A stretch of DNA of 64,000 nucleotides from Neisseria macacae ATCC 33926 (GCF_022749495.1 NZ_CP094241.1:744001-808000); one strand, 5' to 3'. Numbered from the stretch's first letter, positions 33,876 through 43,003 are shown. Notes: generated by a model not told the origin, from the letters alone. Numbers and translations are program-made.

Positions 33876-35369
33876 TTACAGCAACACAATATCGTATTGT
33901 TCCTGCGTGTAAGCGGTTTCGACTGCCAGCGAAATCGGTTTGCCGATAAAGTCGATGAGCATCGCCAGCGATTGCGATTCTTCGTCGAGGAAGAGGTCGA
34001 TGACGTTGGGCGCGGCGAGGATGCGGAAGGACTGCACATCGTAACGGCGGGCTTCGCGGACGATTTCGCGCTGGATTTCGTAGCAAATGGTCTGCGGCGT
34101 TTTCAGACGACCCCTGCCTTGACAGGACGGGCAGGGTTCGCAGAGGATTTGGCTGAGGTTTTCGCGCGAACGTTTGCGGGTCAGCTCGACCAAACCCAAG
34201 CTGGTGAAGCCGTTGAGGGTAACGCGGGTGCGGTCGAAGGCGAGGGCTTTGGCAAGCTCTTGCAACACGGCTTCGCGATGCGCTTCCTGCGCCATGTCGA
34301 TGAAGTCGATGATGATGATGCCGCCGAGGTTGCGCAGCCTTAATTCGCGGGCGATGGTGTGGCAGGCTTCAAGGTTGGTGCGGAAGATGGTTTCGTCGAA
34401 GTTGCGCGCGCCGACGAAGCCGCCGGTGTTCACGTCTATCGTGGTCATGGCTTCGGTGGACTCGATAATCAGGTAGCTGCCGAAGTTGAGGTTGACGCGC
34501 GGTTGCAGGGCGCGGCTGATTTCCTGTTCGACGTTGTGGGTTTCAAACAGCGGGCGTTCGCCTTTGAACAGCTCTATCTTGCCCAATGCGCCGTGGACGT
34601 ATTGCTCGGCGAAACGGGTCATACGGCGGTGGTTTTCGGTTGAGTCAACCAGGATTTTCTGCGTGTCGAGGCTGAACATATCGCGCAACACGCGCAGGCT
34701 CAAGGGCAAATCCTGATACAGCAGGGTTTCCGGCGGCTGGGTTTTCGCCTGTTCTTGAATGTGTTCCCACACTTTGGTCAGGTAGTGGATATCGGACAGA
34801 AGCTGCTCGTCGGTGGCGTTTTCGGCGTTGGTGCGGATGATGTAGCCGTGGCACGCGTCTTCGGGCAATAGATTAGTCAGGCGTTCGCGCAGGCTGTTGC
34901 GTTCGGCATCGTCTTCGATGCGCTGGGAAATGCCGATGTGGTCTTCCTGCGGAAGGTGGACGAGGAAACGCCCCGCTAACGAAATTTGAGTGGAAAGGCG
35001 CGCACCTTTGGTGTTAATCGGGTCTTTGATGACCTGCACCAAAACCGACTGCCCTTCAAACAACATATGCTCGATGCGCTGGGTTTCGTCGGGGTTGCGG
35101 CGTTGTTCGAGGACATCGACGATGTGCAGAAACGCCGCGCGTTCCAAACCGATGTCGATAAACGCGCTCTGCATCCCTGGCAACACGCGGCGCACCACGC
35201 CCAGATAAATATTGCCGACCAGACTGTGGCCGCTGTTGCGTTCGATGTGCAGCTCGCAGATATTGTTTTCTTCCAACACTGCCACGCGCGTTTCCTGCGG
35301 GGTGATGTTGACGAGCACGGTTTCGGGCGGACGGACGGCGTCCTTCGGGATGGGGATTCCTGAAAGCAT
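33876..35369 (-). CDS. rng: Ribonuclease G
   Basis: 497 aa, usual length for RNase G (short, without the RNase E scaffold tail). Processes the 5' end of 16S rRNA and degrades mRNA. S1 domain at about 45-125 (GNIYLGVVRRVLPGMQSAFIDIG), DNase I-like catalytic part with TTIDVNTGGFVG and GGIIIIDFIDM carrying the Mg-binding Asp residues, and the zinc-link CEPCPSCQGRG. One uptake sequence in frame gives GRLKTP. It is downstream of no gene on its strand; a diverged mini-element and a CREE lie upstream. Confidence 0.96.
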   Translation of the reverse strand: MLSGIPIPKDAVRPPETVLVNITPQETRVAVLEENNICELHIERNSGHSLVGNIYLGVVRRVLPGMQSAFIDIGLERAAFLHIVDVLEQRRNPDETQRIEHMLFEGQSVLVQVIKDPINTKGARLSTQISLAGRFLVHLPQEDHIGISQRIEDDAERNSLRERLTNLLPEDACHGYIIRTNAENATDEQLLSDIHYLTKVWEHIQEQAKTQPPETLLYQDLPLSLRVLRDMFSLDTQKILVDSTENHRRMTRFAEQYVHGALGKIELFKGERPLFETHNVEQEISRALQPRVNLNFGSYLIIESTEAMTTIDVNTGGFVGARNFDETIFRTNLEACHTIARELRLRNLGGIIIIDFIDMAQEAHREAVLQELAKALAFDRTRVTLNGFTSLGLVELTRKRSRENLSQILCEPCPSCQGRGRLKTPQTICYEIQREIVREARRYDVQSFRILAAPNVIDLFLDEESQSLAMLIDFIGKPISLAVETAYTQEQYDIVLL

Positions 35370-35399
35370 GGTTTTAGTTCCTAATTTTTAATAAGAAAA

Positions 35400-35493
35400 A
35401 TAGTAGATTAAATTTGAACCAGACTGATGCTGCCCAAACCTGAAAATAATCGGCTGATTGTGTTGCTGTTCTGACTCAAATTTAATCTACCAT
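35400..35493. repeat. CREE-related mini-element with a different core
   Basis: 94 bp. Left end ATAGTAGATTAAATTTGAAC and the inverse of the right end ATGGTAGATTAAATTTGAGT match at 17 of 20 bases. The ends are a variant of the CREE terminal repeat (A for G at position 6), but the 50-bp core shares nothing obvious with the CREE core. Confidence 0.7.
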
Positions 35494-35519
35494 CCGCTTG
35501 CCATCGGTTTTGTGGAAAA

Positions 35520-35675
35520 TATAGTGGATTAACTTTAAACCAGTACGGCGTTGCCTCGCCTTAGCTCAAAGAGAACGATTCTCTAAGGTGCTGAAGCACC
35601 AAGTGAATCGGTTCCGTACTATCTGTACTGTCTGCGGCTTCGTTGCCTTGTCCTGATTTTTGTTAATCCACTATA
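35520..35675. repeat. CREE, full length
   Basis: 156 bp; right end is the TTTTTGTTAATCC form seen in meningococcal CREEs. It sits 27 bases from the 35400 mini-element. Confidence 0.95.
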
Positions 35676-35855
35676 AATGGCAAAAGCGGTTCGGATTGCC
35701 GTTTATCATACTTTAAAAACGGCGTTTTGGCACATGGGCGGCAGGCAGCCCTCACGCCCTGAAAACAAAGATTCAGGCAAAATAGCCGATTTCAAGTATT
35801 GTAAAATAAACCATATGCCCATATAGTGAACCCCATTAGAACTCTGAAAACAATC

Positions 35856-36113
35856 ATGCAAACCGTTACGATGTACACAGGCGCGTTCTGCCCCTACTGC
35901 ACCATGGCTAAAAAGCTGCTGCATTCGCTGGGCGTCGCCGAAATCAACGAAATCCGCGTCGACCGCAGCCCCGAAGCCTTTGCCGAAATGCAGCAGCTTT
36001 CCGGGCAGCGCAGCATACCGCAAATTTTCATCGGCGATACCCACGTCGGCGGTTTTACCGATTTGTACGGCCTGCACCGCGAAGGCAGGCTGGATTCTTT
36101 ATTAAACCCGTAA
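35856..36113 (+). CDS. grxC: Glutaredoxin 3
   Basis: 85 aa from MQTVTMYTG; the in-frame start at 35826 has no ribosome site. Dithiol glutaredoxin: active site C12-P-Y-C15, the cis-Pro segment RSIPQIFIG and GGFTDLYGL glutathione-binding region are typical. Reduces disulphides with glutathione in the cytoplasm. It sits 25 bases ahead of secB, a conserved pairing. Confidence 0.95.
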   Translation: MQTVTMYTGAFCPYCTMAKKLLHSLGVAEINEIRVDRSPEAFAEMQQLSGQRSIPQIFIGDTHVGGFTDLYGLHREGRLDSLLNP

Positions 36114-36138
36114 CTTTAAACCCAACTAGGAAAACAAA

Positions 36139-36573
36139 ATGAGCGAAGAATTGCAACCCGTATTCAGCATTGAGCGCCTGTTCGTCAAAGACCTGTCTTT
36201 GGAAGTGCCAAACGCCCCCCAAATCTTCTTGGAACAAGGCGAGCCTGAAGTCGATATGCGCGTTTCCACCAACAGCGAGAAGCTGGAAGACGGCTACTAC
36301 AACGTTGACGTAACCGTTACCGTAACCGCCAAACTCAACGCCGAGCGTACCATGTTCCTCAACGAAGTGACCCAAAGCGGCATCTTCCGTTTGGAAAACA
36401 TCCCTGAAGAAGACGTTCAACTGCTCTTAGGCGTAGCCTGCCCGAACATCCTCTTCCCTTACGCTCGCGAAGCCATTTCCACCAGCGTAACCCGCGCCGG
36501 CTTCCCGCCCGTACTGCTCGCTCCGATCAACTTCGAAGCCATGTACCAGCAACAACAAGAAGGCAACGCATAA
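36139..36573 (+). CDS. secB: Protein-export chaperone SecB
   Basis: 144 aa. Tetrameric chaperone that holds preproteins unfolded and passes them to Sec[23 protein letters not shown] at the N-terminus and the [14 protein letters not shown] motif near residue 96 are diagnostic. AGGAAAAC precedes the ATG. Operon with glutaredoxin, closed by an uptake-sequence terminator. Confidence 0.97.
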   Translation: MSEELQPVFSIERLFVKDLSLEVPNAPQIFLEQGEPEVDMRVSTNSEKLEDGYYNVDVTVTVTAKLNAERTMFLNEVTQSGIFRLENIPEEDVQLLLGVACPNILFPYAREAISTSVTRAGFPPVLLAPINFEAMYQQQQEGNA

Positions 36574-36591
36574 TCCGCGTTCCCTGTTTGT

Positions 36592-36631
36592 CAAAAGGTC
36601 GTCTGAAAAATGTTTCAGACGACCTTTTTGT
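36592..36631 (+). terminator. Uptake-sequence terminator of grxC-secB
   Basis: AAAAGGTCGTCTGAAAAA and TGTTTCAGACGACCTTTTTG around a tight loop. Confidence 0.88.
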
Positions 36632-36669
36632 ATGGCGGATTTCAATAACACGATACTTTGTTTGCCCGT

Positions 36670-36826
36670 TATAGTGGCTTAACTTTAAACCGGCACGGCG
36701 TTGCCTCGCCTTAGCTCAAAGAGAACGATTCTCTAAGGTGCTGAAGCACCAAGTGAATCGGTTCCGTACTATCTGTACTGTCTGCGGCTTCGTCGCCTTG
36801 TCCTGATTTAAAGTTAATCCACTATA
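36670..36826. repeat. CREE, full length
   Basis: 157 bp, with one change in the left end (TATAGTGGCTTAA). Confidence 0.95.
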
Positions 36827-36890
36827 TTTGCGTTTGAGGCGGTGTGGGGCGGTTGATGGGTATTTTCTGTTTTGTTCATCGTAAACCCTT

Positions 36891-37145
36891 GTGGGTGTGA
36901 TGAAGCGGATGAACAAAAAAAGGAGGCAATCCCCCACAGGATTGCCCCAATACCTCAAATCAGAGATTTACGCTTCACAAACAATACAGGCTTTCGCCTG
37001 CGGCTTTACCTGCACGGCTCAACTCCGTGCGGGTAAACTTTTGTTCCGAGGGAGTGAGTCTCGAAACATCCACTTGCAAGCTGGAAGCTTGCAGTAGGAA
37101 ACCAGAGTATCAAATCTTACCGGTACGGCTGTAATTTGATGTAAC
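36891..37145 (+). other. Strongly structured region; possible TnpB-type transposon 3' remnant
   Basis: Six hairpins follow in about 216 bases: GGCAATC (36925/36940), CAGGC (36987/36996), a 13-bp stem TTTACCTGCACGG (37005/37025, one G.T), GTTCCGAG (37043/37060), TGCAAGCT (37075/37086) and ATCAAAT (37109/37134). A 68-codon open frame (36891-37097) ends ACGFTC...SRNIHLQAGSLQ-stop, which recalls the low-complexity C-termini of IS605 TnpB proteins, whose 3' ends overlap a guide (omega) RNA. No TnpB catalytic motif is present upstream. An unrelated structured RNA is equally possible. Confidence 0.4.
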
Positions 37146-37450
37146 GAAATTTACGCGAAAAATTTGGGTTTGCCAAGTGGTTTACATTATTTTTTTATGT
37201 AAAATATATATTTATAATATTCCAATATTTATAAAAATCTAAAATATAATTCTATTAATTTTAAATTTTTATAAATATTAAAATTATATTTTTATAAATT
37301 TGGCATTATATTCTTTAATGGATGGCTGATGCAATTGATTTTTTAAAAATGTTATTTTATAACGCTTTGATTTTAAATTAAATTAAATTTAATATGTTAA
37401 TTAAAATTTTGCATCATATTTATGTTTTACGGGAAATACGCCGGTTTTTT
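37146..37450. other. Extremely AT-rich non-coding tract
   Basis: Long runs of A and T (for example 37190-37430) with almost no G or C and no open frame. Strongly contrasting with the roughly 50 percent GC neighbours. No iterated box pattern seen. Confidence 0.8.
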
Positions 37451-37565
37451 CCTCTGTTGCCCGTTTAATGGGGTTGAATATCCAGTTTATCCAAAGAGTT
37501 AATGTGAAAAATTCTCAATTGAAGATTTGTTACTATCGTTGTTAATTTTCGATTTAATAGAAATG

Positions 37566-37602
37566 ATAAAAGCCCGAATATGACGGGCTTTGCTTTTTGT
37601 TG
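37566..37602 (-). terminator. Possible terminator after lpxL
   Basis: AAAAGCCCG and CGGGCTTTGCTTTT around AATATGA, just past the lpxL stop; no uptake sequence. Confidence 0.7.
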
Positions 37603-37616
37603 TAACTGTATGTAAT

Positions 37617-38486
37617 TCAATAAAATCCCTGTTCGCCTTCGGGACGGGTTTTGAAGCGTTTGTGCAGCCAGAAATATTGCTCGGGATTTTCCCTTGCCCG
37701 CGCTTCGATAAAGTCGTTCATGCGTTGGGTGTCGGCTACAACGTCGTCTGAAGGGAAGTTTTCCCATGCCGGATAGAAACGCAGCGTAACGGTGTTGTCG
37801 GCATTGCGCGTAGGGATGGCAGGAATGACTTTGGCTTTCGTCATACCGGCGATGCGGCTTAAGCCTGTAATCGTGGCGGTGGGGATGCCGAAGAAGTTGA
37901 CGAAGATGGAGTCGTTGCGGCCGAAATCCTGGTCGGGCAGGTAAAGGAAGGGGGCATCGCTTTTGCGCAGTTGCTTGATAATCGCGCGCAGGCCTTCGGT
38001 GCGGCCGATGAGGAAGACGTTGTTGTAGCGGTGGCGGCCTTTGAGGATTTGTTCGTCCAACGCTTTGTTTTTTTGGTGCGAATACATGCTGGTCAGCGGC
38101 ACGTCCTGATTGAGGGTGTAAACCGCCATTTCAAATGCGGTGAAATGCGGATAAAGCAGGATGACTTTTTCGCCCGCCGCGAGCGCGTCGTCAAGATGGT
38201 GTTTGTCTTGATAATGCACGAGTTTGCGCAGCCTTTCGGCAGGCGCGTACCAATACAGGCCGTATTCGAGCATCAGCTTCGCCATGTGCTGAAAATGGCG
38301 TTTGAGCACGGCTTTGCGTTTGTCTTCGCTCCATTCGGGAAAGCATTTTCTAAGGTTGGTCTCGCCGACTTTGCGGCGCGGTTTGACGGCGTAATAGGCA
38401 AGGATGCCCACTGCGTCGGCGATTTTGTGTATGGCCTTGAAGGGCAGGAGCTGAATAAGGTAGAGGAGGAAAAAGGCGGCTTTCAT
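37617..38486 (-). CDS. lpxL: Lipid A lauroyl acyltransferase (LpxL1-like)
   Basis: 289 aa. Adds a secondary acyl chain to lipid A at the inner membrane. An N-terminal anchor helix, catalytic HX4E motif YPHFTAFEMAVY near residue 114, GRTEGLRAIIKQLR and LPDQDFGRNDSIFVNFFGI are classic. The ending FWLHKRFKTRPEGEQGFY closely follows the LpxL1 pattern of meningococci. Loss of this enzyme in meningococci gives penta-acylated lipid A; this copy looks intact. Confidence 0.93.
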   Translation of the reverse strand: MKAAFFLLYLIQLLPFKAIHKIADAVGILAYYAVKPRRKVGETNLRKCFPEWSEDKRKAVLKRHFQHMAKLMLEYGLYWYAPAERLRKLVHYQDKHHLDDALAAGEKVILLYPHFTAFEMAVYTLNQDVPLTSMYSHQKNKALDEQILKGRHRYNNVFLIGRTEGLRAIIKQLRKSDAPFLYLPDQDFGRNDSIFVNFFGIPTATITGLSRIAGMTKAKVIPAIPTRNADNTVTLRFYPAWENFPSDDVVADTQRMNDFIEARARENPEQYFWLHKRFKTRPEGEQGFY

Positions 38487-38665
38487 GTCGTCTGTTGAGG
38501 AATGGGGCGGGAAAAAGGGAATTATAACGGAAAGGGCTGTTTTTCAGGCGGATTGAGGTGGGGAAAGCGGGAAGGATTGGCGGCATTTTTGAAACCGGTG
38601 TTTTCAGGAGACGCAGCCTGTCTGCGGGCATGGTTTCAAACTTGTCTGCGGATGGGCAGGGTTTG

Positions 38666-39136
38666 TTATTTGAAAAAACGGCCGCAGCAGGCTTTGAATT
38701 TTTTGTGCGAACCGCAAATGCAGTCTTGTTTCATGCCGGGTAAGGGCGTGGTCGGGTCGATGAAATACCAGCGGTTGTCGATTTTGACGAAGGCAGATAA
38801 TTCATGATGGCACGCTGTTTCCTGACCGTCTTGAAAATAGGCTTTGAATTCGACTTGGGCGTGTTGTTTGCCGACATTGGCGTGTTGTATGACTTCCAAA
38901 CCCAGCCAATGGGTCGTCTGACTCCATGTCAGCATATCGGCTTGATCGAGCAGGTGTTGCTGGGAAGGGACAGTCGTTTCAACGATATAGGCGATATCGT
39001 GCAAAACATAGGCGCTGTATCTGGAACGCATCAGCTGTTCGGCGGTTTGCGGCAGGCTTTCGTGGCGGTGGAATGGGGCGCAACAGTCGTTGTAGGTTTG
39101 TCCTGAAGAGCAGGGGCAGGTTTGGGGAGCGGTCAT
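38666..39136 (-). CDS. YchJ-family protein with two SEC-C zinc motifs
   Basis: 156 aa. SEC-C motif at each end: CPCSSGQTYNDCC (7-19) and CICGSHKKFKACC (138-150), with an NTF2-like YchJ domain between (AEQLMRSRYSAYVLHDIAYIVETT...WLGLEVI). SEC-C motifs bind zinc and resemble the SecA tail. Function of YchJ proteins is not established. Transcribed with or shortly after the GNAT gene. Confidence 0.9.
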   Translation of the reverse strand: MTAPQTCPCSSGQTYNDCCAPFHRHESLPQTAEQLMRSRYSAYVLHDIAYIVETTVPSQQHLLDQADMLTWSQTTHWLGLEVIQHANVGKQHAQVEFKAYFQDGQETACHHELSAFVKIDNRWYFIDPTTPLPGMKQDCICGSHKKFKACCGRFFK

Positions 39137-39190
39137 TTTGGTTTGGGGCGGGTAGTGTTTGGAAAGGTTTGCGGTTTGGCTGTCGGGGAT

Positions 39191-39691
39191 TCAATCGACT
39201 AATTTTTTGCCTAAGATGACCACATCGGCTTGCTGCGTTCCTAAGTCGCATACGGCGGGCAATCGCCCCCATTCCGTAAAGCCGAACTGGTGAAACAGGT
39301 GCAGGCTGGGGTAGTTGTGTCCGAAGATGACTGCCAATATGTTTTTAATGCCCAAGGACGGCGCGCGTTCGAGCACATTTTGCAGCAGGATTTTGCCCAC
39401 GCCGATACCGCGCGTGTCATGGCGGACATAGAGGCTGATTTCTGCACTGATGTGATAGGCATGACGCGGGTAGTAGTCGCTGAGGCTGCACCACGCCAAA
39501 ACCGTACCTTCGTGATTTTTCAATACATACAGAGGCCGCTTGCCGCCGTGCGCGTCGAACCATGGTTCGCGTTCGGCAATGCTGACAGGCGTCAGGTCGG
39601 CAGTGGATTGGCGGGCGGCTATGGTGCTGTTGTAAATCTCGACAATGTCGGGCAAGTCGGTTTTGGCGGCTTCGGTGATGGTGTATTGCAT
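39191..39691 (-). CDS. GNAT acetyltransferase, phosphinothricin-acetyltransferase-like
   Basis: 166 aa. Opening DLPDIVEIYNSTIAARQSTADLTPVSIAERE and YVRHDTRGIGVGKILLQNVLE (the acetyl-CoA binding RxxGxG/A loop near 99) match the Pat/YwnH group, which acetylates phosphinothricin or methionine sulfone-like amines. The natural substrate here is unknown; detoxification of amino acid analogues is the family guess. It follows the isochorismatase-family gene by 19 bases on the same strand, with an uptake sequence between. Confidence 0.88.
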   Translation of the reverse strand: MQYTITEAAKTDLPDIVEIYNSTIAARQSTADLTPVSIAEREPWFDAHGGKRPLYVLKNHEGTVLAWCSLSDYYPRHAYHISAEISLYVRHDTRGIGVGKILLQNVLERAPSLGIKNILAVIFGHNYPSLHLFHQFGFTEWGRLPAVCDLGTQQADVVILGKKLVD

Positions 39692-39709
39692 TCAGACGAC
39701 CTTAACAGG

Positions 39710-40246
39710 CTATTGAATCAGTTTGGAAACGGTTTTGAAGGTGGGGTGGCGCGCGTCGCCCAACAATTGGAACAAAATGCTTTCCACATTGGAAACGGTG
39801 GCGCGGGCTTCGCGCATTTGCGCCAGCCCGTTTTCTTTGTTTGCAGGGGAGCGGGATGTCGTGCATTCAAAGGGGACGTAAACATTGAAACCTTCCAAGC
39901 GCAAATCCAATACGGTTTGCAGCATGCAGATATGGGTTTCTGTGCCGATTAAGATGATGTTTTGGACGGCTGCCTGCGTCAAAATCGCGTGCGTTTCGGG
40001 GGAGAGGGCGGAGAAACGGGTTTTTTCGATAAAAGGCGTGGTTTCGGGCAGCAGCAGCGATACGGCGGGAACCGTTTTGCCCAAGCCTTTCGGATATTGC
40101 TCGGTCACGGCAAACGGGACGCCTAAGGCGTGAAGCCCCTGTATCAGGATACGGCTGTGGTGCAGCATATCGTCTTTGTCGTGCAGAGCGGGGAGGAGGC
40201 GTTCTTGGATGTCGATAATCAGACACAGGGTGTTTTCGGGATTCAT
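39710..40246 (-). CDS. Isochorismatase-family cysteine hydrolase
   Basis: 178 aa. DIQERLLP (Asp near 12), EQYPKGLG, a Lys in FIEKTRFSA and GTETHICMLQTVLDL with the nucleophilic Cys near residue 107 give the Asp-Lys-Cys triad of the isochorismatase-like fold. Most like the YcaC / uncharacterised hydrolase group, so it is not likely to be an isochorismatase proper. Start at 40246 has AGGAAT upstream. Probably co-transcribed with the GNAT gene downstream. Confidence 0.88.
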   Translation of the reverse strand: MNPENTLCLIIDIQERLLPALHDKDDMLHHSRILIQGLHALGVPFAVTEQYPKGLGKTVPAVSLLLPETTPFIEKTRFSALSPETHAILTQAAVQNIILIGTETHICMLQTVLDLRLEGFNVYVPFECTTSRSPANKENGLAQMREARATVSNVESILFQLLGDARHPTFKTVSKLIQ

Positions 40247-40582
40247 AAATATTCCTTTCGCGCCAAGTGGAGGGTGTATTCATTATAGCGAAAGCCGGTG
40301 TGTCTGTAATAGCTGCGGTTTTGATGGGCGCGTTTTCATTTTGCGCAGGATGGTAAAGCTCCGGATGGCGAGGCGCGGCTTCGGTTTGAAGCGCATCTGC
40401 CGTTCAAAACGTATACGGTTGGCATGGGAAGTTTGAATCTGATTTGACATTTTTCAGACGACCCTTTGCATGAATTTTCTTTCTTAATTCAAACACAAAC
40501 TTTTAGGACGGTAGAATTCGCCTTGCACTAACCCTTCCCGCCTGCTTGTGCAGAAGGGATGTCACATAAGGAGCATTTCATA

Positions 40583-40897
40583 ATGAAGAAAATTCTGATT
40601 TTGTCTTTACTCGCACTGCCTGCGCTGGCTGCGGCGGAAGTTCATTTTTACGGCGATTTGAAAGCCGGAGTGGAGGCTTCCAGCACCCAATACGGCAGCC
40701 ACAGAATTTCCAATAACGGCGTAAGCGACATGGGCAGCTATGTCGGTATGCGCGGTTCGCATCCTATCGGCGGCAGCAATGATGTATTGTGGCAGGTCGA
40801 ACAAGATACGCCCTTGGGTTCGAAAACCGGTGCCAAAGACACTTGGCGCAGCCGCAACCAAGGCAGCGGAGAAACTTATATCGGCTTCGGGCGTTAA
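40583..40897 (+). pseudogene. Truncated porin (N-terminal fragment)
   Basis: 104 aa from MKKILILSLLALPALAAAEV, a good signal peptide. The mature start VHFYGDLKAGVEASSTQ...VSDMGSYVGMRGSHPIGGSNDVLWQVEQDTPLG and ETYIGFGR match the first three or four beta strands of Gram-negative trimeric porins, which are about 300-400 residues. It stops after GFGR, just before the next strand, and no porin sequence follows. AAGGAG ribosome site intact. Either a degraded porin or a short protein derived from one. Confidence 0.7.
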
Positions 40898-40931
40898 AAG
40901 AAATAAGGTTCTATCCCGGTTAAGATAAGCA

Positions 40932-40988
40932 ACAGGTCGTCTGAAAACGTTTCGCATGGGTGCGGATGTTTTCAGACGACCTTTTTGT
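40932..40988 (+). terminator. Uptake-sequence terminator of the porin fragment
   Basis: AGGTCGTCTGAAAAC and TGTTTTCAGACGACCTTTTTG around about 20 bases. Confidence 0.82.
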
Positions 40989-41032
40989 CTATATTTAGGA
41001 GCGCGTTTGTATTCGCACTGACTCATAATAGG

Positions 41033-41109
41033 AAGATTGGTACAGCGTGTGACCGATACCCCGCTATCACTGGTTTTGACGGCAGAAGCGGAGCTTGCAA
41101 ACCAATCTT
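41033..41109. repeat. Long-range inverted repeat
   Basis: AAGATTGGT (41033-41041) and ACCAATCTT (41101-41109) enclose 59 GC-moderate bases downstream of the convergent gene at 41123. Could be a small RNA, a terminator or a mini-element; nothing decides. Confidence 0.4.
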
Positions 41110-41122
41110 TTGATTAAACGCT

Positions 41123-41605
41123 TTATTTAGCCTGAGCGTTTTTCTGTTCTTGGATAATCCATTTGGCCAAATCCGTACCCAAAACTTTGGCAGTCCGGTT
41201 CAGGACGGAACAAGAACCTTTAAAACCGCCAAACATGCCGCCCATAGAATTGCGGGAGAATGTGGTTTTTTTGACTTGCTTGCCGTCAATATACAAAGTC
41301 ACAGAAACAGCCATGCCCTTGGCGTGTCCCACAAAGGCATTGCCTGCGCTCATGGCGGAAGTGATGGCGATGTCTGCGTAAGTGTCTTGTTTCAGACCAT
41401 CGCGCACGACGGTCACCCCGCTTTTTGCCGCGCTTTCCCGCAAGGATTCGGACATGATGCTGCCGACTTCTAAACACTCGGATACGATGCGGTTATCAAT
41501 CTCTTCTTTATCGCGATAGGGGATGTTTTCATCAATATGAACATCGGCACCGGCGAATGCGGAAGCGGACAAGAAGGCGGCAATGAGGAAGCGTTTGGCG
41601 GACAT
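41123..41605 (-). CDS. Secreted protein, unknown function
   Basis: 160 aa. Signal peptide MSAKRFLIAAFLSASAFAGA (cut about residue 20). The mature part has two Cys (ECLEVG and GSCSVL) that could pair, a Gly-rich turn GGMFGGFKGS, and alternating strand-helix pattern VSVTLYIDGKQVKKTTFSRNS resembling periplasmic proteins that assess another factor, but no named family is recognised. Monocistronic, convergent with the porin fragment. Confidence 0.75.
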   Translation of the reverse strand: MSAKRFLIAAFLSASAFAGADVHIDENIPYRDKEEIDNRIVSECLEVGSIMSESLRESAAKSGVTVVRDGLKQDTYADIAITSAMSAGNAFVGHAKGMAVSVTLYIDGKQVKKTTFSRNSMGGMFGGFKGSCSVLNRTAKVLGTDLAKWIIQEQKNAQAK

Positions 41606-41920
41606 GATGGGTACCCAAGATGAAATGTTAAAAAGAGTGAATATTCTATAATGTTATTTTTACTTAATCAATATAGATTGAATGGGTAAATCGATGGAAT
41701 GCCGGGCCGGAAATTTTGCTGAAATTTAGGTATGCTTTTTTGCTTGTAGATCGGAAAAAATAACGGCTGCCCGAGTGGCTTCCAAAACTTTTTGAAACTG
41801 CTTGAGAAGGCATTTATGGGGTATTCGGGGCGGCGGGTTTGCTGTTTTTGGCGCAGTGCCGTAATCTGCTCTTTGAACTATATTATAATGCGCTGATTGT
41901 TTTTATTAGATTAATCTGAC
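41606..41920. other. Divergent intergenic region, no gene
   Basis: AT-rich near 41640-41690. A TATAAT at 41884-41889 is a likely -10 for trmA. Confidence 0.5.
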
Positions 41921-43003
41921 ATGACCGCTTATACGCAACAGCTCGACCAAAAAATCCAATACTTGCAACAGCTTTTTCAAGGTTTGGATTTTCCTGAAAT
42001 TCAAGTTTTCGAATCCCCCGAACAGCATTATCGGATGCGCGCCGAATTCCGCATTTGGCACGAAGGCGGCGAAATGTTTTACGCCATGTTCGAGCGCGGG
42101 CAGAAAGCAAGCGGCGCAAGCCTGATACGTTGCGACCAATTTCCCGCCGCCTCCGAGTCCATCAATGCCTTGATGCCCAAGCTCATCGAAGCCGCCGCGC
42201 AAAATCCCGAACTCAAAAACCGCTGGTACGCCGTTGAATTTTTGTCTGCACTGAGCGGCGAGATGCTCGTTACCATGATTTACCACAAAAAACTGGGCGA
42301 AGCGTGGCAGTGTGCCGCCGAAACCTTGGCGCGTGAATTGGGCATTCATGTCATCGGTCGGAGTAGGGGGCAGAAAATTGTTTTGACTCAAGACTATATA
42401 ACCGAAGAGCTGAACGTAAACGGTAAAACCTTCCGCTACCGCCAAGTCGAAGGCAGCTTTACCCAGCCCAACGCCCGCGTGTGCGAAAAAATGCTCGGCT
42501 GGGCGTGCGATGTCGCGCAAAACCTGAGCGGCGACCTGCTCGAACTTTACTGCGGCAACGGCAATTTCACCCTGCCGCTTTCGCAGCATTTCCGTCAGGT
42601 ATTAGCGACCGAAGTGTCCAAAACTTCCGTTTATGCCGCGCAGTGGAACATCGAAGTGAACCAAAGGGACAACATCAAAATCGCCCGCCTCTCCGCCGAA
42701 GAATTCACCGAAGCCTACACGCAAAGCCGCGAATTCCGCCGCCTGCAAGAGCAGGGTATCTCGCTGAAAGATTACGGTTTTTCCACCATTTTTGTCGATC
42801 CGCCCCGAGCCGGCGTCGATGATGAAACGTTGAAGCTGATTTCGCAGTTTGACAACATTATCTATATTTCCTGCAATCCCGAAACCCTGCGCGCGAACCT
42901 CGACACCCTCTGCCAAACCCATACTGTCGAACGCGCCGCCTTGTTTGACCAGTTCCCGTTTACGCACCATATCGAAAGCGGCGTTTATTTGAAGAAGAAA
43001 TAA
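41921..43003 (+). CDS. trmA: tRNA (uracil-5-)-methyltransferase
   Basis: 360 aa. Makes m5U54 in the T loop. N-terminal [16 protein letters not shown] motif [16 protein letters not shown] near 207-222, DPPRAG near 298, and the catalytic Cys in [10 protein letters not shown] near 324 with the final Glu in HHIESGVYL are all present. Close to the usual 362-366 aa. Confidence 0.97.
   Translation: MTAYTQQLDQKIQYLQQLFQGLDFPEIQVFESPEQHYRMRAEFRIWHEGGEMFYAMFERGQKASGASLIRCDQFPAASESINALMPKLIEAAAQNPELKNRWYAVEFLSALSGEMLVTMIYHKKLGEAWQCAAETLARELGIHVIGRSRGQKIVLTQDYITEELNVNGKTFRYRQVEGSFTQPNARVCEKMLGWACDVAQNLSGDLLELYCGNGNFTLPLSQHFRQVLATEVSKTSVYAAQWNIEVNQRDNIKIARLSAEEFTEAYTQSREFRRLQEQGISLKDYGFSTIFVDPPRAGVDDETLKLISQFDNIIYISCNPETLRANLDTLCQTHTVERAALFDQFPFTHHIESGVYLKKK

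Noticed and set aside
35706..36077. 123-codon open frame antisense to glutaredoxin
   Set aside because: Shadow of grxC and its leader.
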